64,000 nt of DNA from Alligator mississippiensis (taxonomy: Eukaryota; Chordata; Crocodylia; Alligatoridae). The position numbers were made by a program, and so were the translations under genes. How positions within the stretch are numbered: position 1 is the first letter of the stretch; every line of letters starts with the position of its first letter. Under the pieces are notes generated by a model. The model saw nothing but the letters and a program-made list of their open reading frames with translations. It was not told where the DNA came from and did no database searches. The DNA is taken from positions 41,027,892 to 41,091,891 of the forward strand of contig NC_081835.1 in NCBI RefSeq assembly GCF_030867095.1, in the 5' to 3' direction. This document shows positions 11,338 through 22,149 of this stretch, in pieces.

Positions 11338-11805
11338 AGGGAAGCACCCTCCCCAGCTAAAAGGCACAAGATGCTTGTTTCACTTCTGGCCACCTCAGAC
11401 ATCGGGCTCAAGGCTTCCTGCACATGGAGTACAACTATGCGCAGATCTGGCCAAGTGTCATGATACAGCTTCCCCAGGGATGGCCATGATGTCCCTAGGG
11501 CACTGTGACCATGCTGGCTCCACCCTATGGGCACCTATTAATCCCTCCTGCCACGTCTTGCTGATATAAAGGATGAATTGGGAGGCTGCCCTTGAGTTGC
11601 CGTAACTGACAGACTCCTCTAAACCCTGCGGGTTGTTGGGCCCCTTTATTGGGTCCCACACTTAGGAGGTGCCTTACCATACCCCCAAGCCTTATGGGCT
11701 AGATGCGTGACTCAAACATGGCCCCTTAATCATGCCCCATGCCTCGCAGATGGTATGTAGACATTGTCTTCTCATGTTGAGGCCTCAGTTTAGTCTGGCC
11801 TCAGT

Positions 11806-12155
11806 AACTGCACCCTCTGGCACTGGGGTATGCTCATCCCCCCTGTCACTGCACCCTCTGGCACTGGGGTCTGCTCATCCCCCCCTGTCACTGCACCCTC
11901 TGGTGCTGGGGTCTGCTCACCCCCACATCACTGCGCCCTCTGGCACTGGGGTCAGCTCACCCCCCTATCACTGCACCCTCTGGTGCTGGGGTCTGCTCAC
12001 CGCCCTATCACTGCACCCTCTGGTGCTGGGGTCTGCTCACCCCCCCCCGTCACTGCACCCTCTGGCACTGGGGTCTGCTCCCTTCCCTGTCACTGTGCCC
12101 TCTGGCACTGGGGCCTGCTCACCCCCTGTTGTCGGTCCCTCTGGCGCTGGGGTTT
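11806..12155 (+). repeat. Minisatellite, about 41-bp unit, 8-9 copies
   Basis: Units begin CACTGCACCCTCTGG, continue YRCTGGGGTCTGCTCA and end in a variable C-run. Copies differ by a few bases and in C-run length. All three frames stay largely open because the unit lacks stops, which explains the two overlapping plus-strand frames of about 145 codons here. These are not genes. Confidence 0.92.
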
Positions 12156-12169
12156 CCACACTGTAGTGT

Positions 12170-12560
12170 GCCCCAATGAGGCTACCTCCTCCACAATAGC
12201 CTCAGCCCAGTCCACTAGTTTAAATACTAACAGAAACCACAAGCCCCTGGGCTACAACACAACAGTAACATAGGGTCCACACTCTAAGCTCCTCTTTCAG
12301 TTTAATGGGCCTCCTCCTTCCCAACAGCACTTATGAGCTCCTATAGCCCCTCAATCCTACCAGCATCAGAACAGGCAGTCAAGCATCTCCAAGTAGCTTC
12401 TTCTATGACTGCTCCTTCCCCCTTGGCTGCTGCCAGAGAACTAACCCTCTAGTCCCAGCCCAGGGCCCTGCCTTCTTCTGGTCAGCAGACTGGGTGTAGG
12501 TGCAGGCTAATTCCCTCACTAGCCTGCTTCCACAGTAGCCTGCACCTGTGGGGTTTCTGC
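12170..12560. repeat. Dispersed repeat shared with 38280-38760, LTR-like
   Basis: Two stretches are shared in order with the segment at 38280-38760: an AAGCCCCTGGGCTACAACA-like stretch, and CAGGGCCCTGCC followed by CAGCAGACTG.. near the right. A short upstream match (CCCAAGCCTTATGGGCTAGATG near 11680) also resembles the solo LTR at 20176-21229. Probably the remains of a related Gypsy LTR, but no TG...CA ends were fixed. Confidence 0.45.
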
Positions 12561-12589
12561 CTGGCTTAAACAATTATTAGAAAATCTCT

Positions 12590-12960
12590 ACTCCCAGACC
12601 CCAGGGAGCTCCTGAATATGGTGCATATCCAGTGCATTCATGAGGATGTAAAATTCCCCTCCTGGGCTTGGGTACTGTTGTCAGTGGGAAGGCACACAAA
12701 GCCAAGCATGGTAGGCCTGGTGGACTCTGTAGCCTATCCCATTATCCTCCACCAAGATTCGGAAGGCTTTGAGAAACCGTTACAGGGGAAGCAGCTTCCC
12801 TTGGTCACCTACTCCTGGCTTCTGGTTCCCATGCCCTTTGGGGCTGGCTGGGACCATCTTTTCCAGTTCAGGGAAAAGGATCTAGGGGGTCTCCATCCTA
12901 TGCCTGGTGGAGGATGGAGGTGGGTCCAGGGTTCTTCATCCTGGCTGGTGACATAGCTCC
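12590..12960 (+). mobile_element. Ty3/Gypsy fossil: protease-region fragment
   Basis: The plus strand reads MVHIQCIHEDVK..., then MVGLVDSVAYPIILHQD, resembling the region after the protease active site in Gmr1-like Gypsy pol (C-H-G-D ... VG.V..LPYP.ILG.D). It lies back to back with a gag fragment on the opposite strand, so it belongs to a different or rearranged copy. Broken and truncated. Confidence 0.4.
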
Positions 12961-13975
12961 AGTTGGCACTGAGTACCCTGTCTGCCTGCCTGCCTCTGGG
13001 GCTGATCTTGGGCCTCCAGGTGTTGAGGTCTCCTTAGAAGTATGCCCCCTGGAGGGCTCCACTGCCAGTTATTGCTGTCAGGTGCACTGCCTCTGCCACT
13101 GCCTTGGCCTGGTGCCGCAATAGCCAGTTTCTACCCCCAGGGGCATATTTGGGTGAACTGCTCCACCACCAGCTTCACTGTCTTGTCATCTGGCTTGAGT
13201 CAGTGCCAACACCAGTCCATCACTGCTGGGTAACAAGGAGGTGGGTAGCGCCCCTCACAAAAGTGCTGTCTGAAGGTCTCCTCTGAAATGTTCAGGGCAT
13301 CCACTATTGTGGCTTTCATCTCCTGTGAATCACGAGCCATCTCAGCATTGAAACCCTGATAGGCCAGCTGGGCCGTCCCTGACAGGTACAGAGCCCTGAT
13401 CACTGACCATTGCTCTGAAGGCCACTGTGTGGCAGCCACCACCCTCTTACATATCCCTAAATACACCTCAGGGTCATCAGCTGGTCCCATCTTGGTCAGC
13501 CAGATGGGAATGCTTTGGTTTGGCACAGCCAGTTCAGGGATGCTGTTGGTGCAGGTGGTCACAATAAGGCACCAATCTGCTGCACCAACTGCTGCTGCTG
13601 GTTCTGAACTGCTAGGTCCTTAATTAGTTGCCTTTCTTAGAGAGCCATCCATTTCAGCAGTGTTTCCATCTCCATGGTGTGGGACGATGGGGAGGGACAC
13701 CGTTTGTGATCCGCTTCTCCCCTGCCCTGTCCAAAGCCGCATTCTTGCCAGAGTCAGGATTGCTCATATGCCTACATTCTCCACCAAAATATAATGGGGC
13801 AGCTCCACAGTCCCTGTGCCACAATTACCCAGGTACCTGGGCTGACCTAGGAATCCACGTATCTGACCAGGAGCCAGGCTTAGTCAGCACTGAAAGTCCT
13901 CCCCTCTCTGACCTTTAATCCCTCTTTTATACCACTCCTGCAGGCCTGACATTAGCTGCAAGCATATGGGGAGGG
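12961..13975 (-). mobile_element. Ty3/Gypsy (Gmr1-like) fossil: gag with SCAN-like domain and upstream LTR-like part
   Basis: The minus-strand frame at 13562-13200 reads IWLTKMGPADDPEVYLGICKRV, EQWSVIRALYLSGTAQLAY and ISEETFRQHFCEGRYPP. This is the capsid C-terminal, SCAN-like helical region of Gmr1-like gag, with glutamine-rich sequence before it. It continues to about 12960 without zinc knuckles. Upstream, 13690-13975 carries a TATAAAAG on the minus strand at about 13924-13931, as expected for an LTR promoter, but LTR ends are not fixed. The copy is truncated before pol and has a moderate number of breaks. Confidence 0.6.
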
Positions 13976-13984
13976 GGGGCAACC

Positions 13985-14640
13985 CAATGAAGTGACTCTT
14001 TTTAACCCCTTCCTCACCAAGGTGTAGTCAGTCCATGTCGACACAGAGGGCCTGGGGATTCCATTATTCAAATCAAGGATTAAAATCTTGGGCAACCCTT
14101 TCAATTTAGGTCTGTTGGGAGAAGAGGCATGGGGGAAGGTGGTGGCTAAATTATGCCAGATATTGGCCTTATGGAGGGGGAGGAACATGTTCTTTGCTGG
14201 AAGGGTGCGAGTTGTAAAGCAGTGCTGCTGCCAATTATCCTGTACACCAGATTGGTGTTCCTGCTGTCATGAAGGAAGATGTGTCAGGTCCAAAGGGAAT
14301 CCTGCCTGTTTTTCTGGGGGTGAAAGGGTAGCATGAGTGGAGGTGCACAAGACAAGTTTGAATGAGAGGCTGGAGTAAGCCAGATGTGTATCTGTTCACA
14401 TATGCAAAATATATGAGTCTGTGCTGTACAATGGATGTGGAGGGAAGCACTAGAGCAGGCCTGTTTATTAGTTATTTTATGGGGAGGCTGTTAAGGCATG
14501 TAGCGGTACGTACGGGTACTCTGTTGGTGCCATGGGTGTGGCAACCTCCTCTTAGGGACAAGAGTCTAGAGAACTTCCTGAATAAGTATCAGCTGTGGGG
14601 GAAAGGAGCATGGATTTGAAAAGCCACTGGAAGATAATAG
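13985..14640 (+). mobile_element. Tx1/L1-type LINE fragment, C-terminal part
   Basis: The plus strand reads KILGNPFNLGLLGEEAWGKV followed by LALWRGRNMFFAGRVRVVK, matching the thumb and C-terminal region of Tx1/L1-type LINE ORF2 (W...L..W+GR.LS..GRV.V.K). Further on, KSHWKIIEEVQS resembles the C-terminal tail. Stops interrupt it. Same strand as 8165-8345 and 9605-10470, so it is plausibly the 3' end of one LINE opened by later insertions. Confidence 0.5.
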
Positions 14641-14667
14641 AGGAAGTGCAGTCTGCTGACAAGATCA

Positions 14668-15057
14668 CTATAATCCTGAGTTTGAGCAAAGTGGAATCAC
14701 ATGGTGTATGGGGGGTGGGTTCTGTCCAAGGGTGAACTGGTGGACTTGTTGTAGTCCAAAGAGCACAACCAGGAGTTCCTTTTCAATTTGAGCATGCCCT
14801 CTTTCTATATCTGCCAGGGCCTGAGTTGCAAATGCCATGAGTTGCTGATTCTGCATTAATGCTGTTCCTAGATCTCCTTCTAAGGAATCACATTGTAGTT
14901 GTAGTTGTTCTGCAGGGTTGTAATGCTTGAAGACTGGTGGCTCACTTATTAATTTCTTTATTCTTTCAAATCCTGCCCCTAGGCTTCTTTCCAGTCCCAT
15001 ACTGCCTTCATGTGTGTTAGCCATCTCAAAGGGTTTGCAAGCCTCAGAAACTTGCAT
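14668..15057 (-). mobile_element. Ty3/Gypsy (mag-like) fossil: RNase H region
   Basis: The minus strand stays open for 129 codons and reads FERIKKLISEPPVFKHYNPA, LQLQCDSLEGDLGTALMQN, ALADIERGHAQIEKELLVVL and HQFTLGQ. This is the RT-connection and RNase H start of mag-clade Gypsy pol, with the expected catalytic region (C-D..E..LG). Both sides are truncated. The gag start of the same clade at 1069 is in the other orientation and 13 kb away, so they are probably separate copies. Confidence 0.78.
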
Positions 15058-16439
15058 AAAATATAGAAAGATAGTTAGCCATGCCTATAAAACTCTGGAC
15101 TCATTTCACATCTTGTGGTCTGGGCATTTCCTTAATGGTTCTAAAGCCACTGACAGGCATTCACTTTTAAGATGTGAGGGAACCTAATCCCCGATCCCAA
15201 AATTTCATGTTCAGTCATGGATGTGACATAACAGGAGGTGCAATTGTTGGAATTGAGGATTAGATCCCAATCAGGCCTTACTTGCTCCCTCTGCATCAGC
15301 AAGATGAAACCGATCAGCTTCTTGTTAGGTCTGTAATTTCTTTTTTGGGTGGCTCTACCAGAACTAGTGATATTCTTCATTTTGGCAGTTGTGTGTACAG
15401 GTCTGTTTCTAACTTAAGCTTATGCTTTCCAGCTTCCTTGGGCAGGTTTCTCTCCCAATGGTGAAGTGGTAGTATACAGTTTAATCATAGCACCTCCTTG
15501 ACCAGATGTATTTGTACTAGTGAGGCCTAGTCTCTTTGAGAACTACTTTTACCTGCCCCCCCTGTACAACAGCCTGAAAGTTTCTTGCAGGTTGGAACAA
15601 GAGATGTAAAGGGGATGATTTGGAGGGTGATACAAGGAAGCTCCAGGTACTTGGAGAATTTTGCAACAGCTCTGAGTAGACAATGCACCTCATGCCTACA
15701 CGCAGAAGCACTAAATACAGTGCACTTAAATAAAAATCCAAGTTGCTACAGTTCAAATGGAGTCCATTTATTACTGCACAGAGCTCTGTGTATAAAACAT
15801 GGTGTCAGTGGCTGAGAATCACAGCCAAAAGTGTATGGTTTAAAGCATAACCTACACAGTGGGTATGTCTACACATTCATTAATGTACAGGTAGAAGGTG
15901 TGCAAAATGACATATTCACTCAGACCTTGGTGTAGTATCAGTGAAAATATAAGCCTCCATCCCATTGTTAGAACATTGTTTGTTTTTTCATAGGAATTCA
16001 AACTGTAGGCTCATAGGAATTCAAACTGTAGGCTTAGTGACTATTAGTGTCATATGGCTATTCTGCTGTTTAAGAAGATTCTCAAAACAACAAAAGGGCA
16101 GAATATATTTCAAACAAAGCATGCTTAAAGCAATGAAAACAACAAGAAAAAGAGTGGAGTTTTTAGGCCATAAAGCAGGCCAGGAGGAGTTAAAAGCTTG
16201 GAAGTCCTAAGTTCTTCGGAGGGCAGTGGAATGCATCAGAACATTTGGGGTCTTTTCAAGAACATCTTGAGATGAATGAAATCGGTACAAACTGCAATAG
16301 TAGATAGAAGCACAGAGGGTGGTATGACCAAACCTAAAACAATACATGTGTAGGGGATGCTGTACTTTAATAAGTTTATTAATCAGTACATTTTAAAGGT
16401 GCATTGCTCTAAATATAATTGAGCATCAGGACAGTATGT
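15058..16439. other. No recognisable gene; small repeats
   Basis: Unassigned AT-rich sequence. It contains a MITE-like end GGGTATGTCTACAC at 15858-15871 without a visible partner, and a perfect 23-bp tandem duplication (15989-16011 and 16012-16034, unit CATAGGAATTCAAACTGTAG plus GCT). No coding frame supported. Confidence 0.5.
15989..16034 (+). repeat. Perfect 23-bp tandem duplication
   Basis: Two identical adjacent copies with no divergence, implying a recent slippage or duplication event. Confidence 0.95.
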
Positions 16440-16444
16440 AGAAT

Positions 16445-17105
16445 TGTTACAGTGAGTAAAGGTTGTAACTGGCTTAGTTTGCTCACTTGCCTGCCATGCC
16501 TTTGATGGGAGATTAGAGAAATAAAATAAACAAATGAAGGGAAACTGTAGCTCTTGTAATTATTCCTCCAAAGAAGATTACTTTGTACTCAAGCAAAAAA
16601 AGGTAACATAAAGTGATCACATTAGGAGACAGGATTAACAATGTCCACTTTATAATCTCTCAGTCTGATGAGTGGCTCTCCACCAAACTCACCCTCTTTA
16701 CCTTCTCTCTTTTTTTTGCCCCTGTAGTCATCGTCAAGGCATTCCTCACTCCCATCTCTCTGAGCAGTCTCACTCATGCTTTACAACAACACAGGTAAAT
16801 GATTCCGTCTCTCCCAGGATACTCATAAACACCAGCGCCGTTTCTCCATCCCCATGCCTCCGCACAGGTTGACAACTGTCTGGGCTAACCTCTCTCTCTC
16901 GGCCCCTTCCAGGGGTTGCTTACTATGATCAAGTTGCTTTTATGCTTCCTTCCATCTGGTAAATCCTAATTCTCTCCAGTGTAAGTGTTATTTTGCTGCA
17001 GGAAGCCATCAGATGCCATTATCATCAGTGGTCGGTGTCTCAACTCCTCAGTAAATTGTGCTTCTCCCCCCTTGTAGTAACAGGGTCAGTTAGCTCCCTG
17101 CTACA
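16445..17105 (-). mobile_element. Solo LTR (Gypsy-like) with 5-bp target duplication
   Basis: The element runs from TGTTACAG to CCCTGCTACA and is flanked by AGAAT on both sides (16440-16444 and 17106-17110). Read on the minus strand it begins TGTAGCAGGGAGCTAACTG, closely like the LTR at 33776-33989, which begins TGTAACAGGGAGCTAGC. At 661 bp with no coding sequence it is a solo LTR left by recombination. The family is inferred from the shared terminus. Confidence 0.78.
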
Positions 17106-17110
17106 AGAAT

Positions 17111-17992
17111 GATAGAACCAAACCTGACTACAAAAACATAAAGCCTAATTATAAAAAGAATTAATCAGCAAGGAGTAATATTCAATTATGTCAGCCTGAT
17201 GTAAGTACCTCTAATGTATAAAAGAAGTAGAATAGAAATGCACTTTGGGTTTGTGTTTAATTCCACACTATCCCTGCTGTCAGCCAGTCTGATCACGTGG
17301 CTGATAGTATGCATAAAGGCTGTGTTAAGTTTATACTCACTAAATAGTTGCTGCCTGCTTATTCAACCCATTTTAGCAAACCCCACAACCCCAGGAACTG
17401 GCACAGTAAGCCAGCAAGGGAAGTTCCTACTTTTATATATGGGATGCTGGGATTAGGGTTGCAAACCAACAGGCTAGGGAGAAAGGGACGGGAACAAGTG
17501 AGTACAAACAGGTAACATGTAGGGAACACTAATACCACAGTATATACATGTAACAAAACTTGTACTCTCCCACAACTCTGGAGGGACTTCCAACCAGCCT
17601 CTGGTCCCAGGAGTGCTTCACTGCCATCAGCCAGGTCTCCCACATCTGAGCCCTGCTGCTGCTGCTCGCAGTCCTGGCTCTGCTGCTTATCCAAGTCTCC
17701 GGCTATGCAACTCTGTGTGGCAGTGCTGTGCTCCGTTGCTGTTTTTCTGCTTCTTCCCATCCCCTGCAGCCTTCTGGGAATTGTAGTTCACATTACAGTT
17801 AATTCCTTAAGTCTCCTGGAGGCTTCTAGGAGCTGTAGTTCATGTTACAACATTACAGTACATGACACTCAACATTACATTACAGTCCACTACATCACCC
17901 CTTCCCCCTCCTTTTAACTGGATGCATCCCTGCATCCAACCAAAGTTACACCATGTAATCACTACGCCACTTGATAGGTCTCTACTCTCTCT
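17111..17992. other. No recognisable gene
   Basis: Unassigned. A GGGAATTGTAGTTC motif occurs near 17774, and GTAGTTCATGTTACA with several TTACA repeats follows near 17834-17890. These repeats look like the edge of an old LTR or MITE, but no matching terminus was found. Confidence 0.4.
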
Positions 17993-18232
17993 GGGCATGT
18001 GTACAAATCCATGAATGTGCTGTGGTTACTATACTTGTAATAATAGGTGCTAACTAAATGTATAATAACTGGTGCCACTGCAGTAGCACCAGCACACACC
18101 TTTTAAGTGACATTAATGCGCAGTAGACTAATTCTACTCTGCATTAGCATAATAGCATGGCTTTTGCCATGATGTGCTAATGCACAGTACAATTAGTCTA
18201 CTGATCATTTAGTCTCTCGTGTAGATGTGCCC
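17993..18232. mobile_element. Palindromic MITE with GGGCATGT/ACATGCCC-like ends
   Basis: The left end GGGCATGTGTACA pairs with the right end TGTAGATGTGCCC. The central part is a long imperfect palindrome around GCATGGCTTTTGCCATGATG. It is flanked by a 3-bp direct repeat TCT. It shares terminal and internal motifs with 2660-2852. A 3-bp duplication and palindromic body are usual for Harbinger-like MITEs, but this assignment is tentative. Confidence 0.55.
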
Positions 18233-19007
18233 TCTGTAATCCACCTGAGAATTCAAGAATAGGGGCCCCTAATGGCTGTGGTAGGTATTGGGTACCCTCA
18301 GGTCTACAAAGTCTTGGTTTCACCCCCCGCCCTGCCAGTGATCATAATCTCACTTCATAGAACCAGAGAATCACAGAAAGTTAGAGTTGGAAGGGACCTC
18401 AGAAAGTCATCTAGTCCAACCCCCTGCTCAACTATATCATCCCAGCCAAGACATGTCTAGCCAGGTCTTAAAAACCTCCAAGAATGGAGATTCCACAACC
18501 ACTCTGGATAACCTATTCCAGTGCTTTACTACCCTCCTAGTGAGAAAGTTTTTCTTAATATCTAACCTAAACTTCCCTTGCTGCAACTTGAAACAAATTT
18601 TTCCTTGCTCTATCATCTGCCACCACTGAGAACAGTCTAGCTCCATCCATTTTGTAACCCCTGGAGGCTGCTATTAAATCCCCTCTCAGTCCTCTCTTCT
18701 CCAGATGAAATAAGCTCAGTTCCCTCAGCCTCTCCTCTTAAGTCATGTGTCCCAGTCCCCTAACCATTTTGTTGCTTTCTGCTGTATTCTCTCCAATTTG
18801 TCTACATGCTTTCTGTAGTTGGGTGGGGGGTGGGGGGAGTGGAGGGGGGAACTGGACACAGTACTCAGATGTGACCTCACCAGTGCTGAATAGAGGTGAA
18901 GAATCACTTCCCTTGATCTGCTGGCAATGCTTCTACTAATGCAGATCAGTATGCCATTAGTCTTCTTCACAGCAAAGGCACACTCTTGGCTTATATTCAG
19001 CTTATTG

Positions 19008-19697
19008 TATCATTATGTGTTCAATGATCACAACATCAGAATTTGGACAAAACTTCTATTATATAAGGCTGTGGTAACCCCAACTCTTCTTTACATCTGC
19101 AAAGCTTGGGTGGCCTACAGGGACTACATAAAAAGCCTAGAACACCTTCACCAGTGCTATCTCCGGAAGATCTCTGGCATAAAGCGGAAGGATCGTTGCA
19201 CAAATGCCAGAGCCCTCACCAGTGCTAACACCACAAGTACAGAAGTGTTAATTATTCAGTTCTGGTGGACAGGACATTGGTGCACACACCTGATGTACAT
19301 TTACCAAAACAACTACTATACTCCCAACTCAGTCAAGGACAAAGGACACACAGGGGCCAGGGGAAATGCTTCAAGCACACCCTCAAGGCAAACATTAAAC
19401 AGTGCGGCATTGACATCACAAATTGGGAAAAATAGCCTTGGACAGAGCTGCATGGCGATGCCTTGTGAGAGAAGGTACATCTTACTTTGAGGAAAGTAGT
19501 TTCACTTTGGGAGGCTGAAAAAAGACAAAAATGGAAGGAAAGGAAACAAGACTGAGAAATCCACAGTCCAACCCTCACTTTAACCATCACCTTTGGTGTT
19601 TGCCAAAGTCTGTGGCTCAAGGATTGGCTTTCTTAGCCATCAACAGACTCATCTACAACCCTTTACTTGACCCATGGATGTGATCATCCATGACCAT
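19008..19697 (+). mobile_element. LINE-X 3' fragment inserted in CR1
   Basis: The plus strand encodes LLLYKAVVTPTLLYICKAWV, SLEHLHQCYLRKISGIKRKD and later GHTGARGNASSTPSRQTLNS, the C-terminal end of the LINE family also seen at 34650-36110 and 42466-49475. It ends near CCATGACCATGAGGG. The host CR1 resumes on both sides (CAGCTTATTG on the left, CCCCCAGGTCC on the right), so this is a 5'-truncated insertion into CR1. The clade is not assigned; it is not CR1. Confidence 0.7.
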
Positions 19698-20175
19698 GAG
19701 GGTTCACTGCCACTATAACCCCCAGGTCCTTTTCTGCAGAGCTGCAGATCAGGCAGCCAGTCCTCAGCCTGTACTGGTACATGGGCTTGATCCATCCTTA
19801 GTGCAGTACTTTGCACTTGTCTTTTTTGAACTTTATGAGATTTCTTTTTTTCTAATACCCCAATTTGTCAAGGTCTCCCTGAATCCTAGCCCTACCCTTC
19901 AACGTATCTACTACTCCCCACAGCTTGGCGTCATCTGAGAACTTCCTGAGGGTACACTCTATCCCATCTTCCAAGTTGTTAATGAAGATAGTGAACAGAA
20001 CCAGCCTCAGGACTGACCCCTAGGGCACTCTACTTGAGACCAGCTGCCAACTAGACATCAAGTCATTGACTACTACCCTCTGAGCCTGACAATCCAGCCA
20101 ATTTTCTATCCAACTTATAGTCCATTCATCCAACCCAGACTTCCTTAGCTTGCTTGAAAGAATGTTGTGGGAGAC

Positions 20176-21229
20176 TGTGGCAAAGTGGGTTGCACTCGGG
20201 CTAGCAGTCGCTGTCCCGCATCTGCCTCTGGGCATGCTGCCAGCTTGTCTCGCCCGCCACACCTTGTTGGAAGTTAATAAGTTGGTAAATAAGACGAGAG
20301 GCTGCCCATTTTTCTTCGCACCCTGATATTAGGGGGCAGTGCCTGCAGCTCTATACCAGCCTTACACCGCGGCCCAAGCCTCGTAGATGGCATCCAGATG
20401 TTAACAAGCACCCCAGCCACACACTGAACTCCAGAATCTTCCTCGCAGGACCCTCCTTTGAACCCTCTGCTCAGGTGGCCTATGCCACCTTCATCTGGGC
20501 TGCTGAGCTCCTGGTAGCTAGTTCCCTCCCGAGTGTGGTCCCCTGCTCGGGACCTTCGGCCATACACAGTCCCTGGCCTCACCTCCAAGGCCAGGTGGGC
20601 TCCCAGGCCCATGACCCGGGGTGCCCCTTGCAGTGGGCCCCTGGCCCTTTTGACCATCTCGGCCCTGGCCCCAGCTTGGACCAGTCGAGGGGCACTCTAC
20701 TGCTGGCCTCACTAGCCCCACAGTCTCTTCCTGGATCTCCCTTCCTGGATGTGGGGAGCTGGGGTAACTCACACCATGACTGGTGCCCTGGGGTCTCACA
20801 GGGGACTCTCATTCCCTCCCTGGGCAGCAGGTCATGGTGCTACACAGCTGTTATTCCTATCCACCCAAAGGTGAGGGCTGGGGTTAAGGTGCCCCTACTC
20901 GCCTTTCACCGGGGTGGTCACTGGCCTGGCGTTTCGTGGGGGCTTCCGCACCACTGAGAGCCCCACCAGGCCACCCACTCCCGGCAGGGTGCAGTTTTAG
21001 GTCATGCCCAGGACCAGGAGCCTCCTGACCATCCCCTACAGTTCCTCCCTTCCCTCCAGATGATACTAGCAGCCCTGCTGCCAGGCAATATTGTTGCCTG
21101 GCCTCCAGCAGCAAAACTGCCCTGTTTATATGGGCAGCCCAGGGTTCAAAATGGCTGTCCTCATCAGGCACCTGGCAGCTACCAGCCCCAGGCCCTTCAA
21201 GTGGCAGGCACCCGCAGTGCCCTGCCACA
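20176..21229. mobile_element. Solo LTR, 1054 bp, inserted in CR1
   Basis: The element begins TGTGGCAAAG and ends CCCTGCCACA, so its ends are inverted (TGTGGCA/TGCCACA). It is flanked by a perfect 5-bp duplication GAGAC at 20171-20175 and 21230-21234. Removing it rejoins the CR1 sequence cleanly. The body is GC-rich, has no pol motifs, and shares short stretches (CCCAAGCCTCGTAGATGG) with the segments at about 11680 and 37980. It is a well preserved solo LTR of a Gypsy-type family. Confidence 0.85.
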
Positions 21230-21462
21230 GAGACCATATCAAAAGTCTTGCTAAAGTCAAGGTATACCACATCCACTGCTCTTTCCACATCTACAGAGCC
21301 AGTCATCCCATCACAGAAAGCAATCAGGTTAGGCAGGCATGACTTGTCTTTGGTGAATCCATGCTGACTGTTCCTAATCACCTTCTTCTCCTCCAACGGC
21401 CTAGAAATGAATTCCTTGAGGACCTCCTCCATGTTTTTTCCTATGACTGAGGTGATGCTTCA

Positions 21463-21660
21463 TAGATTTCATAAACATTAGGGTTGGAAGGAACCTCAGA
21501 AAATCTTCAAGCCCAGCCCCCTACCCCAGAGGCAGGAAGTCAGCTGGGGTCATAGGATCCCAGCAAGAAAAACATCCAGATTTCTCTTGAAGGTGTTCAA
21601 AGTAGGTGCTTGAACCACCCCTGGTGGCAGGCTATTTCAGACCTTGGGGGCTCAGACGCT
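21463..21660 (-). mobile_element. Younger CR1 3' end inserted in older CR1
   Basis: About 200 bp of CR1 ORF2 end and 3' UTR on the minus strand (plus strand shows TTAGGGTTGGAAGGAACCTC and GGCAGGAAGTCAGCTGGGG). It interrupts the long CR1 copy between its RT parts. Its sequence is closer to the subfamily at 42662-45605 than to the host CR1. Confidence 0.7.
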
Positions 21661-22149
21661 GATGAGTCTGTAGTTCCCTGGATCCTTCTTCTTCCCTTTC
21701 TTAACAATGGGCACTATATCTGCCCTTTTTCAATCATCTGGGACCTCTTCCAATCTCCATGAGTTTTCAAAGATAATGGCCAGCGGCTTAGCAAATACAT
21801 TGGCCAACTCCCTCAGCACCCTTGGGTGCACTGCATCTGGCCCCATGAACTTGTACATGTCCAGCTTTTCTAAATAGTCCCTAATCTGTTCTTTTTCCAT
21901 TGTTGGCTGCTCACCTCCTCCCCAAATTGTGCTGCTTGGTGCAGTAGTCTGGGAGCTGACCTTTCCTGTGAAGACTGAGTTGAAAAAGGCATTGGGTACT
22001 TCAGCCATTTCCTCAATATCTAACACTAGGTTGCCTCCCCTATTCAGTAAGGGACCCACACTTTCCCTGCTCTTCCTCTTGCTGCTGATATACTCATAGA
22101 AACCCTTCTTGTTACCCTTCATGTTCCTTGCTAGCTGCAACTCCAACTG

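Noticed and set aside
11732-12273. Two plus-strand frames of about 145 codons
   Set aside because: They are translations of a 41-bp minisatellite that lacks stops in more than one frame.
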